Assembly (NCBI GenBank): GCA_017592775.1
Contig: JAGFNJ010000031.1
Coordinates: 1 to 61,118, forward strand
Direction of reading: 5' to 3'
Length of the DNA stretch: 61,118 nt
DNA from: Candidatus Accumulibacter conexus
GTDB taxonomy: Bacteria; Pseudomonadota; Gammaproteobacteria; Burkholderiales; Rhodocyclaceae
Shown: in pieces, positions 58,422 to 61,118 of the stretch
Numbering within the stretch: the stretch's first letter is position 1
Layout of the letters: every line of letters starts with the position of its first letter
Program-made: the position numbers and the translations under genes
The notes under the pieces: generated by a model
What the model was told of the DNA's origin: nothing
Databases searched by the model: none
Seen by the model: only the letters and a program-made list of their open reading frames with translations

Positions 58422-59019
58422 TGTCTACATCCCCGTAGTTCTCTTCGCGAACGATCCGCGGCGTGACTTCGCGCGGCTCGATGGTCACCGGTTGATAGAT
58501 CACCCGCTGCTGCTCGGGGTCGTAGCGCATCTCGACATAGCCTGAGATCGGGAAGTCCTTGCGGAACGGATGTCCAATGAACCCGTAGTCGGTAAGAATC
58601 CGGCGCAGGTCTTCGTGCCCGGGGAAGACGATGCCGTAAAGATCGAATGCCTCGCGCTCGAACCAGTCAGCGGAGTTCCAGATCGCCGTCACCGAAGGCA
58701 CCGAAGGCAGGACGTCGTCGGCGGCAAAACAGCGCACCCGCAGGCGCCAGTTCCTGGCGATGGACAGCAGGTGTGTCACGGCAGCGAAACGCGGCCCTTC
58801 GCGCGTGTCGTGACCGTAGGTCGAATAGTCGACACCGCAAAGATCGATCAACTCCTCGAAGCCCAAGCCCGGCTCGTTCCGCAGGGTCTGCATGACCGAC
58901 AGGTAATCGGCGACATCCACCTCGATGGTCACTTCACCGAGCGCCACCTTGATGGACTTCAGGCGATCACCGAGATGCTCCTGCAGGTTCTGGCTAAGCG
59001 CTTCCAGCGTGGCAGACAT
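58414..59019 (-). CDS. nuoC: NADH-quinone oxidoreductase subunit C
   Basis: 201 residues, the 30-kDa-type subunit of the connecting arm. [16 protein letters not shown], then [44 protein letters not shown] is the conserved signature. ATG 59019 (MSATLEAL) is used; a TTG two codons upstream is possible. It is 24 bp after nuoB. Confidence 0.97.
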   Translation of the reverse strand: MSATLEALSQNLQEHLGDRLKSIKVALGEVTIEVDVADYLSVMQTLRNEPGLGFEELIDLCGVDYSTYGHDTREGPRFAAVTHLLSIARNWRLRVRCFAADDVLPSVPSVTAIWNSADWFEREAFDLYGIVFPGHEDLRRILTDYGFIGHPFRKDFPISGYVEMRYDPEQQRVIYQPVTIEPREVTPRIVREENYGDVDNA

Positions 59020-59043
59020 GTTCAACTCTCGGTTGTGGATTGT

Positions 59044-59520
59044 TCAGCGGGCGATGGTGTTGGTTCGGCGAATCTTGTTCTGCAACTGAATCAGCCCATA
59101 GATCAACGCCTCGGCAGTTGGCGGACAGCCCGGAACATAGATGTCGACCGGAACAATGCGGTCGCAGCCGCGGACCACCGAATACGCGTAGTGATAGTAG
59201 CCCCCACCATTGGCGCACGACCCCATCGAAACCACCCAGCGCGGCTCGGCCATCTGGTCGTAAACCTTGCGCATGGCCGGCGCCATCTTGTTGGTCAGCG
59301 TCCCCGCGACCACCATCACATCCGATTGCCGGGGACTGGGGCGGAAGACGATGCCGAAGCGGTCAAGGTCGTAGCGCGAACAACCGGCATGGATCATCTC
59401 GATGGCACAGCAGGCAAGGCCGAAACTCATCGGCCAGAGCGAACCCGTGCGCACATAGTTGATCAGCTTGTCGGCCGTAGTGGTGACGAAGCCTTCCTGA
59501 AGGATGCCCTCAATGCCCAT
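59044..59520 (-). CDS. nuoB: NADH-quinone oxidoreductase subunit B
   Basis: 158 residues. Cluster N2 ligands are in the [14 protein letters not shown] pair of Cys, [12 protein letters not shown] and [12 protein letters not shown]; this cluster hands electrons to quinone. ATG 59520 is 3 bp after the nuoA stop. Confidence 0.98.
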   Translation of the reverse strand: MGIEGILQEGFVTTTADKLINYVRTGSLWPMSFGLACCAIEMIHAGCSRYDLDRFGIVFRPSPRQSDVMVVAGTLTNKMAPAMRKVYDQMAEPRWVVSMGSCANGGGYYHYAYSVVRGCDRIVPVDIYVPGCPPTAEALIYGLIQLQNKIRRTNTIAR

Positions 59521-59523
59521 CGC

Positions 59524-59898
59524 TCACTCCCAATCCAGTGCGCCCTTGACCCAGGCATAGACGAAACCGACGACCAGGATGGCGATGAAGACCAGCATCT
59601 CGATGAAGCCGAACCACTTGACCGATTCGGTTGCGACGATCTCGCGGAAGATCGTCGCCCAAGGCAGGAGGAAGGCCACCTCGAGGTCGAACAGGATGAA
59701 GAGGATGGCGATCAGGTAGTAGCGCACATCGAACTTCATGCGCGCATCTTCGAAGGCTTCGAAGCCACACTCGTAAGGCGACAGTTTCTCGCTGTCCGGG
59801 CGATGCGGCCCCACCACGAGACCTGTGATGACGGGCGCAATGCCGAACGCAACGCCAATCAGTATGAAGACTAGAACCGGGAAATAGCTTTCCAGCAT
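59524..59898 (-). CDS. nuoA: NADH-quinone oxidoreductase subunit A
   Basis: 124 residues with three membrane segments and [45 protein letters not shown], the invariant family block with the loop Cys near the quinone site. ATG 59898 ([11 protein letters not shown]) is the family start. First gene of the nuo operon, 59 bp after tRNA-Leu on the same strand, so the tRNA and operon could share a transcript. Confidence 0.97.
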   Translation of the reverse strand: MLESYFPVLVFILIGVAFGIAPVITGLVVGPHRPDSEKLSPYECGFEAFEDARMKFDVRYYLIAILFILFDLEVAFLLPWATIFREIVATESVKWFGFIEMLVFIAILVVGFVYAWVKGALDWE

Positions 59899-59957
59899 GA
59901 TCCGCCCCACAAGTGCTTCACTTCAAACTGCAGCCGCCCGCCCGGGGCGGCTCCTCA

Positions 59958-60042
59958 TGGTGCCGACGATGAGAGTCGAACTCATACGACCGAAGTCACT
60001 ACCCCCTCAAGATAGCGTGTATACCAATTTCACCACGTCGGC
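59958..60042 (-). tRNA. tRNA-Leu (GAG)
   Basis: 85 nt on the minus strand with encoded CCA. The acceptor stem GCCGACG pairs with CGTCGGC. The anticodon stem-loop CTATC-TTGAGGG-GGTAG gives GAG. A long variable arm (TGACTTCGGTCG) and T arm with GTTCGACTC fit a class II leucine tRNA. It sits between secG and nuoA, as is common in betaproteobacteria. Confidence 0.95.
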
Positions 60043-60105
60043 ACTACCTTCGGCAGCGCGAGCTTTACGAGGGCTGCTGCGTCTCGCTGCTGCCTTGAAA
60101 CCAGG

Positions 60106-60477
60106 TCACTTGGGGATGTCTTTCGCCTTCGAATCGGGATCCGATGGGCCAGCACCCTTGTCAACACCGCTCACTGGCGGCACCTGAACAGGCGCTGAGT
60201 TTACCGCATCCTGCATCACACTGCCAGTCGTTTTTGGCTTGCTGGAAGCCAGGAAGGCCAGAGAGAGACTGGTCACGAAGAACACCGTTGCCAGTACCGC
60301 GGTGGCGCGACTGAGGAAGTTGGCCGACCCAGTTGCGCCGAACAGGCTTCCCGACGCACCACTGCCGAACGCGGCACCCATATCGGCTCCCTTGCCATGC
60401 TGCACCAGCACAAGCCCAATCACGCCAATGGCCGCCAGAATGTGCACCATGAGAACCAGAAAGAAAAGATAGTCCAT
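60106..60477 (-). CDS. secG: preprotein translocase subunit SecG
   Basis: 123 residues with two membrane segments (about 2-22 and 55-75) and the conserved loop VLVQHGKGADMGAAFGSGASGSLFG. SecG is the small helper of the SecYEG export channel. The C-terminal tail is long, Pro/Ser/Lys-rich and disordered. ATG 60477 (MDYLFFLV). It is 63 bp upstream of tRNA-Leu on the same strand. Confidence 0.95.
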   Translation of the reverse strand: MDYLFFLVLMVHILAAIGVIGLVLVQHGKGADMGAAFGSGASGSLFGATGSANFLSRATAVLATVFFVTSLSLAFLASSKPKTTGSVMQDAVNSAPVQVPPVSGVDKGAGPSDPDSKAKDIPK

Positions 60478-60555
60478 ATCGCCTCGGATTCGAGCTCGCA
60501 GCGGACGGCCTGCAGGCACGGTAACGCGGAAAAAACCGCCAGAGTATAGCCAGTT

Positions 60556-60957
60556 TCAACGCGTCCGGTCAAATCCGATGATCACACCGTTCTGGCAGAC
60601 GAGACTGGACTCGAGCACGTGGACGAAGTACTGGGCATGGCGGGTTTCGTCCTTGCCGACGGTGCGCTGCAAGGGTTCCTCCGCCCAGCGGGTTGTCGTC
60701 CGCGAGCTTCCGCGAGCCATCGCCGGGACCGGATGGCAGTGGTTGATGAGAAGGCGCCGGCAGCCCTGGCCGCGGATCAGGCGGCGCACCAGGTCGACGT
60801 GCGCCTGTTCGAGGCAGGCCAGGTCGATGTCGCGCAGCAGCCGATGGAGGCTGTCGGCGTGCCGCAGGGCTTTGGTCTCCGGGATCACTGGGCGAGGGGC
60901 CAGCCACTCACCGATCTCCGCCGACTGAATGCACGCCTCCGCCAGACCCTTAGGCGT
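60556..60957 (-). pseudogene. transposase relic with frameshifts, cut by the right-hand IS
   Basis: On the minus strand, coding-like sequence starts right at the IS edge (TPKGLAEACIQSAEIGEW) and runs through ETKALRHADSLHRLL, then LACLEQAHVDLVRRLIRGQ. The next block, GDGSRKLADDNP, is in another frame, and WAEEPLQRTVGKDETRHAQYF returns to the first frame. Two compensating frameshifts therefore lie near 60700. Sequence ends at NGVIIGF, far short of a complete enzyme. From recall this resembles a family of DDE transposases with the block LQRTVGKDETR. It is truncated at both ends and cannot be active. Confidence 0.65.
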
Positions 60958-60958
60958 T

Positions 60959-61118
60959 AAGCAAAAATAACTTGAACATTTGTGATGATTAGCCTATGGT
61001 TTCAGCATGGAGCAGGAGTTAGCCATAGAAGCTAAGTATCAAGCGCTGTGTGGAAGGCTGGATGAGGCCACGCTTCGCCTTTGGGCGGCGACGGAGGCAC
61101 GAAGCCTGGGGCGTGGTG
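60959..61118 (+). mobile_element. left end of an ISAzo13-like insertion sequence
   Basis: The 19-bp terminal sequence at 60959-60977 (AAGCAAAAATAACTTGAAC) is the exact inverse of 101-119. A transposase start follows 30 bp later. The rest of the element lies past the window edge. Its orientation is the same as that of the copy at the other end. Confidence 0.75.
61007..61118 (+). CDS. ISAzo13-family transposase, N-terminal fragment (cut by window edge)
   Basis: 37 codons are visible from ATG 61007 (MEQELAIEAKYQALC...). The block LDEATLRLWAATEARSLGRG matches, from recall, the conserved N-terminus of ISAzo13 transposases (LDER-x-RLWAA-x-EA-x-LGRGG). The start is the first in-frame Met after the terminal repeat. 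Confidence 0.75.
   Translation, partial: MEQELAIEAKYQALCGRLDEATLRLWAATEARSLGRG

Overview
The window reads as a chromosomal stretch of a high-GC betaproteobacterium, most likely Rhodocyclales and possibly a 'Candidatus Accumulibacter'-type organism. That placement is inferred, not proven. It rests on the gene order secG / tRNA-Leu / nuoABCDEFGHIJKLMN / NUDIX, the order thrS-infC-rpmI-rplT-pheS-pheT-ihfA-merR-tRNA-Pro, heme d1 genes, exosortase-type ligase and decarboxylase genes, an acetate permease pair, and RTX-repeat proteins.

Both ends lie inside copies of what looks like one ISAzo13-type insertion sequence in the same orientation. Position 1-92 is the 3' end of a transposase gene and 61007-61118 is the 5' end of one; a 19-bp terminal sequence at 101-119 recurs inverted at 60959-60977. 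The left copy cut an RTX calcium-binding repeat gene, which also carries an in-frame amber codon. The right copy cut an older transposase relic. Left accessory zone (1-4.3 kb): RTX pseudogene, a MntA-HepT toxin-antitoxin pair, about 1.1 kb without genes that contains a convincing group II intron 3' end (domains V and VI with a bulged A) on the minus strand, and a DUF4337 membrane protein.

4.4-13.1 kb: a nirJ-nirN pair for late heme d1 synthesis behind an FNR/Dnr-type box, two small exported proteins, ubiC, gpsA, then on the minus strand a small hypothetical gene with trmL, and a DUF485-actP acetate uptake pair followed by a perfect 21-bp-arm inverted repeat. 13.4-18.9 kb: an exosortase-type AMP ligase and PLP decarboxylase followed by a DegT-like aminotransferase and a FemAB/GNAT-like protein, with no exosortase in view.

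19-34 kb is housekeeping on the minus strand: tRNA-Pro, merR-type regulator, ihfA, pheT, pheS, rplT, rpmI, infC (ATC start), thrS, a SNF2 helicase, a yajQ gene, a DUF2788 gene, and argG-argF-argD. Intrinsic-terminator-like hairpins sit just in front of both thrS and pheS. 34.5-41.8 kb holds a zinc-ribbon protein, then a surface-polysaccharide-like group: PIG-L deacetylase and Mig-14-like protein on the minus strand, and a family 2 glycosyltransferase, a polytopic membrane protein and a CheR-like methyltransferase on the plus strand. prfC and a DUF480 gene follow. 44.7-60.5 kb is a complete 14-gene complex I operon on the minus strand, with a NUDIX hydrolase downstream and tRNA-Leu and secG upstream. 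The upstream neighbour of secG is a frameshifted transposase relic, where related genomes usually have tpiA.
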